Notes: a model not told the origin generated them from the letters alone. Shown: positions 1 to 11,608, counted from the stretch's first letter. The stretch is DNA of 64,000 bases from CAYSRJ01 sp964521865 (GCA_964521865.1 CAZFTJ010000022.1:1-64000), one strand, 5' to 3'. Numbers and translations: made by a program.

Positions 1-51
1 AAAATAATTTCTTAAATTCTCTTAAATTCTGTCCAACCATTGGGGTCCACC

Positions 52-381
52 TCACGGACTAATTTTATCTTTAGTTTTTGATCGTTTAATAACAGGACCT
101 ATAGCTCTAGCTCGGTACTGTTTGAATGGCAATTTGCGCGCTTTTTCTTTTGTCATATCTTCCACATCTATATTAACTATGTTGGAATCAGCTTTATCGG
201 GATAAAGAATGTAGATCTTCTCAATATCACTTACATCTTCAACTAAAAATGGAAATAATTTTTCCGGATGAGTAGCCCTTAGAGTATAATACCACTCCTC
301 TAAATTTGACGGGGGATTATTCCGATCCCCTAACTTATCAAAGAGGAAATCTAATGCCAACGTTCTCATTGCATTAATCAT
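52..381 (-). CDS. Possible N-terminal part of a Cas8-like CRISPR large subunit, apparently frameshifted
   Basis: The frame encodes 109 residues from an ATG at 381 and stops at a TGA at 52-54. It is divergent from cas1. The sequence (start MINAMRTLALDFL, later PFKQYRARAIGPVIKRS) resembles, from memory, the N-terminal region of Cas8b/TM1802-type subunits, which begin similarly and carry a basic Gly/Pro-rich stretch near residue 90-110. After the TGA another minus-strand frame is open to the window edge and reads like protein (ending GQNLREFKKLF). The gene therefore probably continues leftward after a frameshift, which could be real or a sequencing error. If it is Cas8, the interference genes run leftward out of the window and the system would be type I-B-like. 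It could equally be an unrelated AT-rich gene; the family call is weak. Confidence 0.4.
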   Translation of the reverse strand: MINAMRTLALDFLFDKLGDRNNPPSNLEEWYYTLRATHPEKLFPFLVEDVSDIEKIYILYPDKADSNIVNIDVEDMTKEKARKLPFKQYRARAIGPVIKRSKTKDKISP

Positions 382-709
382 TTTTATGTCCCGGACATTA
401 TCTGTATCTATACATTAAAAAAATAAATTAAGGATACAGTATATTTAACTCATTCGGCTCCTACTTGAACATAAGGGACGATGTGTTTATTATTTAGAGG
501 AAATATACTGTCACCCTAATTGTGTTTACAAACTTATAAGTTCATAGAGGTGAGATGTAACAATATCAATATTTCTCTATGCTTTTTAAATTATTATAGC
601 AAATCTCAAGATTTACAAGGAATAATTTTTACTTTTCTTTGCTTGATTTTAATCATAAACATCATAAAATATTTTTATCTCCTATATTCTCTAATTTAGG
701 TTTGGTATT
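382..709. promoter_or_regulatory. Divergent intergenic region upstream of cas1
   Basis: This 328-bp AT-rich gap lies between the minus-strand gene start at 381 and cas1 at 710, so it should hold both divergent promoters. It contains a perfect 11-bp inverted repeat, ACAGTATATTT at 436-446 and AAATATACTGT at 501-511, separated by 54 bp. I see no coding sequence. The inverted repeat could be an operator pair or a small hairpin; nothing in the sequence decides between them. Confidence 0.4.
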
Positions 710-1678
710 ATGCAACTCGTCATAAATACATACGGCTCTTATTTACAAAAAAACGGCGATCTTTTCAGAATAAAAGCTGATAATAAGTTTCACGAGATCT
801 CTTGTAAAAAGGTTTCCTCGATTCTTATATCAACAGCAGCTTACATAACAACAGATGCCATCAAGCTGGCAATGGATAATAACATCGATATAATTTTTAT
901 TGATGATTTTGGAGACCCTTATGGAAGGGTATGGCATTCAAAGCTAGGAAGTACTACACTGATAAGAAGAAAACAGCTTGAAATCGCTGAAACAGAGAAA
1001 GGATTTAACCTTGCCCTTGAGTGGGTTAAAACGAAATTCCAGAACCAGATTGATTTATTAAAAAGGTTAAGAAAAACAAGACCGCAGAAATCAGCGGACA
1101 TTACAACGTACATCGAAAAACTTGAAAACCTGAAAACAAATCTGAGTAATATTTCAGGTAAACTCGATGAAACAAGAGGAACAATCCGCGGTATTGAAGG
1201 GAGTGGAGGGAGAATATATTTCGAATCCCTGAGTTTTTTAATACCCGATAGATTTAAGTTTTATGGCAGAAGCAGGAATCCTGCTCAGGATGAATTTAAT
1301 ACTCTTCTCAATTATGCTTATGGAGTGCTTTATTCAAAGGTAGAAAAGGCATGTATTATAGCCGGGCTTGACCCGTATGTAGGTTTTATACACACAGATC
1401 ACTACAATAAAAAATCTCTTGTATTTGATCTTATAGAAAATTACCGCATATGGGCGGATGAAACTGTCATTAATCTATTTGCATCAAGGAAGGTCAAAAA
1501 GGAACTTTTTGATAAAATACCTAAAGGCTTTACCCTTAATAAAGATGGAAAAGCAGTTTTAATTGGCGCATTCAGCTCATTTTTAGATGAATCAATCAGG
1601 TACCGTGGTAGGAATATAAAAAGAGACAATATCATACAGTTTGATTGTCACAGGATAGCGAACTCCTTAATAAAATAA
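710..1678 (+). CDS. cas1: CRISPR-associated integrase Cas1
   Basis: 322 residues, the usual Cas1 length. Cas1 is the catalytic subunit of the Cas1-Cas2 complex that inserts new spacers at the leader end of the array. The N-terminal beta domain covers roughly residues 1-80. The helical catalytic domain follows, with the conserved Glu in IEGSGGRIYF (about E163), His in PYVGFIHTDH (about H228) and the acidic residue in SLVFDLIE (about D240), the family's metal-binding triad. It reads toward the array and is first in a compact cas1-cas2-cas4 unit. All active-site positions look intact, so adaptation is probably functional. The order with cas4 last differs from the more frequent cas4-cas1-cas2. 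Confidence 0.97.
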   Translation: MQLVINTYGSYLQKNGDLFRIKADNKFHEISCKKVSSILISTAAYITTDAIKLAMDNNIDIIFIDDFGDPYGRVWHSKLGSTTLIRRKQLEIAETEKGFNLALEWVKTKFQNQIDLLKRLRKTRPQKSADITTYIEKLENLKTNLSNISGKLDETRGTIRGIEGSGGRIYFESLSFLIPDRFKFYGRSRNPAQDEFNTLLNYAYGVLYSKVEKACIIAGLDPYVGFIHTDHYNKKSLVFDLIENYRIWADETVINLFASRKVKKELFDKIPKGFTLNKDGKAVLIGAFSSFLDESIRYRGRNIKRDNIIQFDCHRIANSLIK

Positions 1679-1695
1679 AGTGAGGTGCAATACAT

Positions 1696-1992
1696 ATGGA
1701 TATACTCACCTGGGTCATTTATGACATTTCAGATGACAAAGTGCGAAATAAAATAGCAAAAACGTGTAAAAACAAAGGACTTTACAGAGTACAAAAATCT
1801 GCCTTTCTGGGAACCATTAATAAAAATCAGATCGATGAGTTAAGATTGAAATGTGAAGATGTTATAGATCTTGATAATGACTCGGTATATATATTCCCTA
1901 TGTGTGAGGATGATTTCAGGAAAGTGAAACTTCTAGGCAACTCATTTGATAAAAAACTCATTTCCGATAAGATAAAGGCTATATTTATATGA
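1696..1992 (+). CDS. cas2: CRISPR-associated protein Cas2
   Basis: 98 residues with the ferredoxin-like Cas2 fold signature: an N-terminal strand ending in the conserved Asp (IYDISDDK, D10), then KTCKNKGLYRVQKSAFLG. Cas2 is the dimeric structural core of the spacer-integration complex. It starts 17 bp after cas1 behind a GAGGTG ribosome site, and its stop overlaps the cas4 start by 4 bp (ATGA), so the three adaptation genes are probably translationally coupled. Confidence 0.96.
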   Translation: MDILTWVIYDISDDKVRNKIAKTCKNKGLYRVQKSAFLGTINKNQIDELRLKCEDVIDLDNDSVYIFPMCEDDFRKVKLLGNSFDKKLISDKIKAIFI

Positions 1993-2624
1993 GCCCAGTG
2001 ACAGATGAGATGGCAAATGATAAATTTTTGATTGATGATGAAACAACTCCAATGATCACCCCTTCGGAGGTAATCGAATATCTCTTTTGTCCCCGTTTCA
2101 TTTATTTCATGAATTGTTTGAATATACCACAGCATGAAGAGATGAGATATAAAGTTTTGAAAGGTAGAGAAATTCATAAAATACGTGAGACCGAAAATAT
2201 TAAATACTTAAGAAAAAGGATTGGATGCATAAATAAAGAGCTCTCTGTATATCTAGCTTCAAAAGAAATAAGAGCAAGAGGTATAATTGATGAAGTTCTC
2301 TATTTATCCGACGGCTCACTTTCGCCGTTGGATTATAAATATGCAGAATTCTCAGATTTTACTTTTAAAACGCATAAGATACAGTCTGCTCTTTATGCAT
2401 TATTAATTATTGATAATTATCAAAAACCCGTAAATAAAGGATTTATTTGCTATGTTAGATCCAAATATAAGATAAAAGAAATCCTTTACAGGAAAGAAGA
2501 TTTGACATACACTAAAAATGTCATTAAAGAGATATTTGATATAATATTAAACGGGTATTATCCAAAGAAGACTTCATCTAGAATAAGATGCATTGATTGC
2601 TGTTATAGAAACATATGTGTGTAG
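1989..2624 (+). CDS. cas4: CRISPR-associated exonuclease Cas4
   Basis: 211 residues of the RecB/PD-(D/E)XK family. The N-terminal FCPRFIYFM supplies the first cluster cysteine (C34) and GREIHK the active-site His region. The nuclease core shows RGIIDEV (D101) and PLDYKY (D115, K117), followed by the QSALYALL helix. The C-terminal CIDCC-x4-C group (C201, C204, C205, C210) completes the 4Fe-4S site. Cas4 trims prespacers and sets PAM choice and orientation. The presence of Cas4 fits type I-A/B/C/D, II-B or V-A/B systems. It is the last gene before the leader and array. Confidence 0.95.
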   Translation: MSPVTDEMANDKFLIDDETTPMITPSEVIEYLFCPRFIYFMNCLNIPQHEEMRYKVLKGREIHKIRETENIKYLRKRIGCINKELSVYLASKEIRARGIIDEVLYLSDGSLSPLDYKYAEFSDFTFKTHKIQSALYALLIIDNYQKPVNKGFICYVRSKYKIKEILYRKEDLTYTKNVIKEIFDIILNGYYPKKTSSRIRCIDCCYRNICV

Positions 2625-2873
2625 GAACGATCTTTGACAACTTTTATTTAAAGTAGAAATCCCCGTTTTAGACTAATCTGATAAATTTATTGCTAGAGAC
2701 TATACATGATGTCGTAATTTACTGGAAAATATAGAATTGTGCTTGAAATATCTATGCAAAAGGGGGCAAATATGTGCTATATCCGAAGAATCATACTAGA
2801 AAATCTTACTAAAAAACTCTTAAGAAATGTTCTCCTTATCAATGATATATCATATAGATGCCCCCTTTCTGCG
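2625..2873 (+). promoter_or_regulatory. CRISPR leader
   Basis: This 249-bp non-coding AT-rich stretch separates cas4 from the first repeat. Its position beside the adaptation genes, with the only clearly degenerate repeats at the opposite end of the array, marks it as the leader. A perfect 10-bp inverted repeat lies inside it: AAAGGGGGCA at 2759-2768 and TGCCCCCTTT at 2859-2868. The inner arm ends 5 bp before the first repeat, so it may be an anchor for the integration complex or a promoter element. Confidence 0.75.
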
Positions 2874-4147
2874 GTCTAAAAGCAGGTTCCACTAAAACAA
2901 GGATTGAAACTTGTGCTTTGCGACGACTGCCACAGAAAAGAGCACGGGTCTAAAAGCAGGTTCCACTAAAACAAGGATTGAAACTGTGCCCCTTCATTCT
3001 CTTTCCGGAACGCCTCCGCCTGGTCTAAAAGCAGGTTCCACTAAAACAAGGATTGAAACATTCCTAATGTTTACTCCTTTTTCTTGGGCGGCACACAGTC
3101 TAAAAGCAGGTTCCACTAAAACAAGGATTGAAACATATCTCAATTCGCTCGTTTACCAGATTTTCATAATAAGTCTAAAAGCAGGTTCCACTAAAACAAG
3201 GATTGAAACATCTTATAAAGTTGATAATCTATGAAAATATTCCATGGTCTAAAAGCAGGTTCCACTAAAACAAGGATTGAAACACCAATCCGGCATAATA
3301 CATTGTAACGAGAGCAGAGAGTCTAAAAGCAGGTTCCACTAAAACAAGGATTGAAACTAGCTATCCGCTTTGTCGGAGCCGAAGCAATTGATTGTCTAAA
3401 AGCAGGTTCCACTAAAACAAGGATTGAAACTTCATCGAAGTGAAATCAAAAAAAGGCAAGCTTTCTTGTCTAAAAGCAGGTTCCACTAAAACAAGGATTG
3501 AAACTCCATTGTTTTATCTCCTTTGTTTTGATACTGGGACCGTCTAAAAGCAGGTTCCACTAAAACAAGGATTGAAACAAATCGGTAAGGATGAACTGCA
3601 GGAGCTTGATGAAAGTCTAAAAGCAGGTTCCACTAAAACAAGGATTGAAACAAATTACAGACCCGGCAGGCAGAATGAAAAAAGAAGGTCTAAAAGCAGG
3701 TTCCACTAAAACAAGGATTGAAACTTTCCATCGCACTGTATCACTACCAGCTCACGCCTTTGTCTAAAAGCAGGTTCCACTAAAACAAGGATTGAAACGT
3801 TACCACAGGCATCATTATTGAGTTATGCATGCATGGTCTAAAAGCAGGTTCCACTAAAACAAGGATTGAAACATAATACACACAGTTACTACAGGTAAAT
3901 CATTTTTCTTGTCTAAAAGCAGGTTCCACTAAAACAAGGATTGAAACAAGAAGTATACATTCGCAATAGACGGGCATGAGGAGTCTAAAAGCAGGTTCCA
4001 CTAAAACAAGGATTGAAACTACAATAAGCGGCTATATGAATCTGATCTGTATACCGGTCTAAAAGCAGGTTCCACTAAAACAAGGATTGAAACTACTTTT
4101 CAACTCGCTGCTGATTCGAGCACTGCAAATGGTCTAAAAGCAGGTTC

Positions 4148-4247
4148 NNNNNNNNNNNNNNNNNNNNNNNNNNNNNNNNNNNNNNNNNNNNNNNNNNNNN
4201 NNNNNNNNNNNNNNNNNNNNNNNNNNNNNNNNNNNNNNNNNNNNNNN
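4148..4247. other. Assembly gap, 100 N
   Basis: Exactly 100 N inside the array. The 16 repeat bases on its left and the 21 on its right add up to one complete repeat, so the true missing length is unknown and could be zero or any number of repeat-spacer units. Confidence 0.99.
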
Positions 4248-5851
4248 CACTAAAACAAGGATTGAAACTCAAGAAACAAGCTATAATCACGATCGAGCGG
4301 ATTAGGTCTAAAAGCAGGTTCCACTAAAACAAGGATTGAAACTCAAGAAACAAGCTATAATCACGATCGAGCGGATCGTCTAAAAGCAGGTTCCACTAAA
4401 ACAAGGATTGAAACCAATTTCACTTATGCCAACAATATAGATGCCGACGGGTCTAAAAGCAGGTTCCACTAAAACAAGGATTGAAACTATGGCGCTTGGG
4501 GTGGAGGCAGCCCCGGCACAGGTGTCTAAAAGCAGGTTCCACTAAAACAAGGATTGAAACTAAGCCATTTTGTGCAGTTTGCTTGCATGATCCCTGAGTC
4601 TAAAAGCAGGTTCCACTAAAACAAGGATTGAAACCACGATTGGTTCGATCGAGCGGAATGTTTTAAAACCTTGTCTAAAAGCAGGTTCCACTAAAACAAG
4701 GATTGAAACTGGGAGAAAAAGAAGTAAAAGAAAAACCGAAAAACAGTCTAAAAGCAGGTTCCACTAAAACAAGGATTGAAACCGGTGACGCAGTTTATTG
4801 AGCTTGTCAGCGAGGACGGTCTAAAAGCAGGTTCCACTAAAACAAGGATTGAAACTGTATTTCATCAGCGATAATGAGCTGTTTCGACGCAAGTCTAAAA
4901 GCAGGTTCCACTAAAACAAGGATTGAAACAGATCCGGGGACACTGTAAAGCATTTATCTTGATCCTGTCTAAAAGCAGGTTCCACTAAAACAAGGATTGA
5001 AACCCCTACTCCCGAATCGAACGAGAGCAAGCACCATGCAGGTCTAAAAGCAGGTTCCACTAAAACAAGGATTGAAACCATTTAGAGGTCGGTTGTTAGT
5101 CAGTCTTGTTTACTGGTCTAAAAGCAGGTTCCACTAAAACAAGGATTGAAACTCACATATTAGACAATGCCCTAGCCGCAAACGTTGGGGGTCTAAAAGC
5201 AGGTTCCACTAAAACAAGGATTGAAACGTAAGTCCTCTGAGCTCGTATACGTTCGATGTCCGTGTCTAAAAGCAGGTTCCACTAAAACAAGGATTGAAAC
5301 TCATTATGGTTATTTTTACTCCACCAAGGAGGTGTTGGTCTAAAAGCAGGTTCCACTAAAACAAGGATTGAAACAAACTCTACGCACTTCCTCAAATATC
5401 AAAACCACTTGTCTAAAAGCAGGTTCCACTAAAACAAGGATTGAAACATCTGTGAACATTGCGGTACGCCCTATGAAGTCAAGGTCTAAAAGCAGGTTCC
5501 ACTAAAACAAGGATTGAAACATATAGAGCCCACATAGCTCCCGTCTTCCCGTGAAAAGGTCTAAAAGCAGGTTCCACTAAAACAAGGATTGAAACGGGAT
5601 TATCTTGTCACGTATGCTGGTGTTGATCCCGAGTCTAAAAGCAGGTTCCACTAAAACAAGGATTGAAACCTTTGTTGCCGTAGATATCAACCCGGTTGTG
5701 CTGAGTCTAAAAGCAGGTTCCACTAAAACAAGGATTGAAACAGGCGTATGTGCAGACCTTCCAGTACTTCCCCGAAAGTCTAAAAGCAGGTTCCACTAAA
5801 ACAAGGATTGAAACATAAGGATGCTCTATTGAAGGAGGCCATGAAATGATA

Positions 5852-6291
5852 GTCTAAAAGCAGGTTCCACTAAAACAAGGATTGAAACTGTGCAAAAACC
5901 CAGAGTACGCTCCTGTCATAGGCGTCTAAAAGCAGGTTCCACTAAAACAAGGATTGAAACTAGAATTCGACCCGAATGCATGGAACACAATGAGAGGGTC
6001 TAAAAGCAGGTTCCACTAAAACAAGGATTGAAACTCCATGCATTACAGATTACAAATCCCGTATGGCTTGCGTCTAAAAGCAGGTTCCACTAAAACAAGG
6101 ATTGAAACTGTGCAAAAACCCAGAGTACGCTCCTGTCATAGGCGTCTAAAAGCAGGTTCCACTAAAACAAGGATTGAAACTAGAATTCGACCCGAATGCA
6201 TGGAACACAATGAGAGGGTCTAAAAGCAGGTTCCACTAAAACAAGGATTGAAACTCCATGCATTACAGATTACAAATCCCGTATGGCTTGC
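5852..6291 (+). repeat. Tandem duplication of three repeat-spacer units
   Basis: The 220-bp block 5852-6071 (three repeats plus three spacers) is repeated without visible change at 6072-6291. The spacers following the repeats at 5852, 5924 and 5998 recur after those at 6072, 6144 and 6218. Confidence 0.95.
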
Positions 6292-9200
6292 GTCTAAAAG
6301 CAGGTTCCACTAAAACAAGGATTGAAACTAAAAAACCTCTTCATGTCGAATTAATGGCCCAGCAATGTCTAAAAGCAGGTTCCACTAAAACAAGGATTGA
6401 AACATTTTTAGTTTGATTGTAACTTCCATTTATTTCTCGTCTAAAAGCAGGTTCCACTAAAACAAGGATTGAAACTAGAGACATCGGCGAAGTCAAAGTT
6501 AAGGCGAAACCGTCTAAAAGCAGGTTCCACTAAAACAAGGATTGAAACACCATCATTGGCATAGATTCACCAGCATTCATCGCCTGGTCTAAAAGCAGGT
6601 TCCACTAAAACAAGGATTGAAACCAGAACCAACAAGTTGGGGTAGCATGACAAAATCTGGTCTAAAAGCAGGTTCCACTAAAACAAGGATTGAAACTTCT
6701 CAGCTAGCCCTGCATGGTGCTTGCTCCCGTTCGTCTAAAAGCAGGTTCCACTAAAACAAGGATTGAAACTCTATATCATCACTACCGCCGGATTTGATAA
6801 GAATTCGTCTAAAAGCAGGTTCCACTAAAACAAGGATTGAAACAAGAAGTATACATTCGCCATAAACGGTCATGAAGATGGTCTAAAAGCAGGTTCCACT
6901 AAAACAAGGATTGAAACTCTGGATCCTCCATATTATCGGAAGTCTGTATATAAGTCTAAAAGCAGGTTCCACTAAAACAAGGATTGAAACTTATCAAATC
7001 TTCTTCAGGATCATCTGATGTTGTGGTCTAAAAGCAGGTTCCACTAAAACAAGGATTGAAACCTCTTGACAACAATACCGGTGCAAGAGTCAATGTGGTC
7101 TAAAAGCAGGTTCCACTAAAACAAGGATTGAAACGCTAATGCTCTCATGGATCTCGCATCGGGCAATATTGTCTAAAAGCAGGTTCCACTAAAACAAGGA
7201 TTGAAACATGCCCTCCATGCATCTCTTTCAAGTACTGCAAGGTCAGTCTAAAAGCAGGTTCCACTAAAACAAGGATTGAAACAAATATGCCATCCGAATC
7301 TAAAACACAAGCAGCCACAGTCTAAAAGCAGGTTCCACTAAAACAAGGATTGAAACTTACAGGGCCGACAATAGAACCCGTAACAATCGAAGGTCTAAAA
7401 GCAGGTTCCACTAAAACAAGGATTGAAACTATTTTTTCCTAGTGTCATCCCTGCGTTTTCTCCCCGTCTAAAAGCAGGTTCCACTAAAACAAGGATTGAA
7501 ACTGCATAAAACGGATAAAATATATCACTGAATTTCACAACAGTCTAAAAGCAGGTTCCACTAAAACAAGGATTGAAACAAACTTGTTTGAGTGCCGCAG
7601 TGTGAACAATATACTGTGTCTAAAAGCAGGTTCCACTAAAACAAGGATTGAAACGAATTAAGAAAGCAAAGATTTGAAAGGGGGAGAAAGTCTAAAAGCA
7701 GGTTCCACTAAAACAAGGATTGAAACTAAGTTTCCACATACGGCGTAGACCCGCTCTCTTTTTGTCTAAAAGCAGGTTCCACTAAAACAAGGATTGAAAC
7801 AAGTAACCGATCTCCAAAAAGCTGATTGGTGTATGGTCTAAAAGCAGGTTCCACTAAAACAAGGATTGAAACGTAAATAATGGCTGTTCTTGGCAACTTA
7901 GTTGTTTCACGTCTAAAAGCAGGTTCCACTAAAACAAGGATTGAAACTGTGGTAAACGCCTAGATACTTATCACAGGGCGTGTAGTCTAAAAGCAGGTTC
8001 CACTAAAACAAGGATTGAAACCATTTTCCATAAATGGGTTATTAACCCATTATTGGAAGTCTAAAAGCAGGTTCCACTAAAACAAGGATTGAAACTAGAA
8101 CGGATGGTGATTCAACAGAATGGGTTGTTGTGGGTCTAAAAGCAGGTTCCACTAAAACAAGGATTGAAACTGATCCTGCCACAAGAGATAAGAATGTTGA
8201 ACTCTATGGTCTAAAAGCAGGTTCCACTAAAACAAGGATTGAAACTCAGGTACAGGATGGCGGAGCAATATTTGATGACCCGTCTAAAAGCAGGTTCCAC
8301 TAAAACAAGGATTGAAACTTGAAAAAACGAATGGAAACATAATGGTACTTGATAGGTCTAAAAGCAGGTTCCACTAAAACAAGGATTGAAACCAGTGGCC
8401 ATGTATACACAGCCAATATTTGTGAAAAGTCTAAAAGCAGGTTCCACTAAAACAAGGATTGAAACTGGGATCCGGTACAACAGCAATTGCTTGTGAAAGA
8501 GTCTAAAAGCAGGTTCCACTAAAACAAGGATTGAAACTAGTTGTGATGCTACATAGATTGATTCATCTAGTGGTCTAAAAGCAGGTTCCACTAAAACAAG
8601 GATTGAAACTCGGATCCGGCTGTAAGCTCGGACCTTAGGCTAGTGAGTCTAAAAGCAGGTTCCACTAAAACAAGGATTGAAACTTCCCAATATTTGATTC
8701 ATATAATCAAAAAAAGAAAAGTCTAAAAGCAGGTTCCACTAAAACAAGGATTGAAACTTTGGTGGAACTGGCAATGGCATCCAATATTGAAACGTCTAAA
8801 AGCAGGTTCCACTAAAACAAGGATTGAAACTCCGACACCTGTAACCAGCTCATTTAAATCGATATGGTCTAAAAGCAGGTTCCACTAAAACAAGGATTGA
8901 AACTCTGTACAACATCCACTTGGAATTCGTCTGTACCGTATTGTCTAAAAGCAGGTTCCACTAAAACAAGGATTGAAACATCGAAGCTGGTAAAACTCTG
9001 AATGCATTTGGATTTTGTCTAAAAGCAGGTTCCACTAAAACAAGGATTGAAACTTGAACGACGTTATTCTAATCGGCTGGCGCGGGTCTAGTCTAAAAGC
9101 AGGTTCCACTAAAACAAGGATTGAAACATCCTCTACATCAAAGCTCAATGTTTTAGATGCATTGGTCTAAAAGCAGGTTCCACTAAAACAAGGATTGAAA

Positions 9201-9457
9201 CTCAAACATCCTGTTTACTACCTATCAGCTAATTCTCGGTCTAAAAGCAGGTTCCACTAAAACAAGGATTGAAACCATATCTATTATGACATCCATTCAG
9301 AATATGAATGGTCTAAAAGCAGGTTCCACTAAAACAAGGATTGAAACTGGTATAAGTAAAGCTATGGCCGATGCACTATTTTTGTCTAAAAGCAGGTTCC
9401 ACTAAAACAAGGATTGAAACTGAATATGTGAGGTGGAATATGGAAAAATCAGGAGAA

Positions 9458-9905
9458 GTCTAAAAGCAGGTTCCACTAAAACAAGGATTGAAACAGTGGT
9501 GTAAACGGGCCAGATATGATGGTAGAGCAGAAGTCTAAAAGCAGGTTCCACTAAAACAAGGATTGAAACTTCAATACCTCGGGCTGCCTGCAAATGATAG
9601 ATTTCTTGTCTAAAAGCAGGTTCCACTAAAACAAGGATTGAAACGAACCTTAAGCAGCTGCAGCATACCTACGAAGCTGCTGTCTAAAAGCAGGTTCCAC
9701 TAAAACAAGGATTGAAACAGTGGTGTAAACGGGCCAGATATGATGGTAGAGCAGAAGTCTAAAAGCAGGTTCCACTAAAACAAGGATTGAAACTTCAATA
9801 CCTCGGGCTGCCTGCAAATGATAGATTTCTTGTCTAAAAGCAGGTTCCACTAAAACAAGGATTGAAACGAACCTTAAGCAGCTGCAGCATACCTACGAAG
9901 CTGCT
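9458..9905 (+). repeat. Second tandem duplication of three repeat-spacer units
   Basis: The 224-bp block 9458-9681 is repeated at 9682-9905 with all three spacers the same. It has the same size class as the duplication near 6 kb but involves different spacers. Confidence 0.95.
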
Positions 9906-11508
9906 GTCTAAAAGCAGGTTCCACTAAAACAAGGATTGAAACTATTTATTATATCTTACTCTCAGGGGGGGTTAAAAAAAAGTCTAAAAGCAGGTTCCAC
10001 TAAAACAAGGATTGAAACGAGGGGATACAGGCAAAGCCCGTACTGTACTACGGCAGTCTAAAAGCAGGTTCCACTAAAACAAGGATTGAAACCTCGGTAT
10101 GTCCTTTTCTGATTCGCAGGCTCCCGAATGTCTAAAAGCAGGTTCCACTAAAACAAGGATTGAAACGCATGTGAGGGTAGTGGTATGGCTTCAAAAAGAG
10201 TGGGTCTAAAAGCAGGTTCCACTAAAACAAGGATTGAAACAATACGTACCGAGAAATAGCCGGCCGATCTGTATGGTCTAAAAGCAGGTTCCACTAAAAC
10301 AAGGATTGAAACTTTATTCTCCGTTTTCTTGACCATCTTATCCTTCTCTTGTCTAAAAGCAGGTTCCACTAAAACAAGGATTGAAACTACGATTAATGCT
10401 GATGAACTTGTGAATAAGATTAATGTCTAAAAGCAGGTTCCACTAAAACAAGGATTGAAACATTATCACTGGCTCATTTGCAGAAGCTGGTATGAAATGT
10501 CTAAAAGCAGGTTCCACTAAAACAAGGATTGAAACCGAGAAATGTTGAACTTCTCTACAGCAAAGGCTATAAGGTCTAAAAGCAGGTTCCACTAAAACAA
10601 GGATTGAAACTAAAAAGGGCAATATGCCCGACAAATTCACTTACAGTCTAAAAGCAGGTTCCACTAAAACAAGGATTGAAACCCGGTTTTGCTGCTGGCG
10701 TTCCTGATATTGTAACGCGTCTAAAAGCAGGTTCCACTAAAACAAGGATTGAAACTCCCCTATCGTTGAGGAGGGCCTCCGCCCTATGGCATTGTCTAAA
10801 AGCAGGTTCCACTAAAACAAGGATTGAAACTTTAATGCTTTCATTCCCTCAATCTCTGCCAATGCGTCTAAAAGCAGGTTCCACTAAAACAAGGATTGAA
10901 ACGTAAAAATGCATTTGGTATGGTATGGCTTGGTTCAAGTCTAAAAGCAGGTTCCACTAAAACAAGGATTGAAACTTTCATGATGTTGTGAAGCCATCGT
11001 GGAAAATAAAGGAGTCTAAAAGCAGGTTCCACTAAAACAAGGATTGAAACTCGAGGGAATATATATAGATACCGGACTTCTTTCGATGTCTAAAATCAGG
11101 TTCCACTAAAACAAGGATTGAAACAGAAATCCCATATTTATCTCGAATCGAGCAATCTCTCGTCTAAAAGCAGGTTCCACTAAAACAAGGATTGAAACTC
11201 ATCTGCGCAATGTATATCTAGTTCGGATGTATCGTCTAAAAGCAGGTTCCACTAAAACAAGGATTGAAACTTAATTCACCGGAAGCCGTTAGGGGACTTA
11301 ATTTCATGTCTAAAAGCAGGTTCCACTAAAACAAGGATTGAAACCGAGAAATGTTGAACTTCTCTACAGCAAAGGCTATAAGGTCTAAAAGCAGGTTCCA
11401 CTAAAACAAGGATTGAAACATATCTGTGATGTATCTTCCGAGCTCCCATCATAGTCTAAAAGCAGGTTCCACTAAAACAAGGATTGAAACTTAATTCACC
11501 GGAAGCCG

Positions 11509-11608
11509 NNNNNNNNNNNNNNNNNNNNNNNNNNNNNNNNNNNNNNNNNNNNNNNNNNNNNNNNNNNNNNNNNNNNNNNNNNNNNNNNNNNNNNNNNNNN
11601 NNNNNNNN
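11509..11608. other. Assembly gap, 100 N, inside a duplicated spacer pair
   Basis: The left edge ends inside a spacer that is complete at 11270-11306. The right edge resumes inside the spacer that is complete at 11344-11381. If the duplicated order is the same, the missing sequence is about 77 bases rather than 100. Confidence 0.95.

Noticed and set aside
710..2624. Type II-B assignment based on the cas1-cas2-cas4 order
   Set aside because: No cas9 lies upstream on the same strand, and the ATTGAAAC repeat end fits type I or III better; subtype left open.
9943..9981. Array spacer with a G-run followed by TTAAAAAAAA resembling 63213-63235 in the integrated element, a possible self-targeting spacer
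   Set aside because: Similarity is limited to the low-complexity G-run and A-run; the rest of the spacer does not match.
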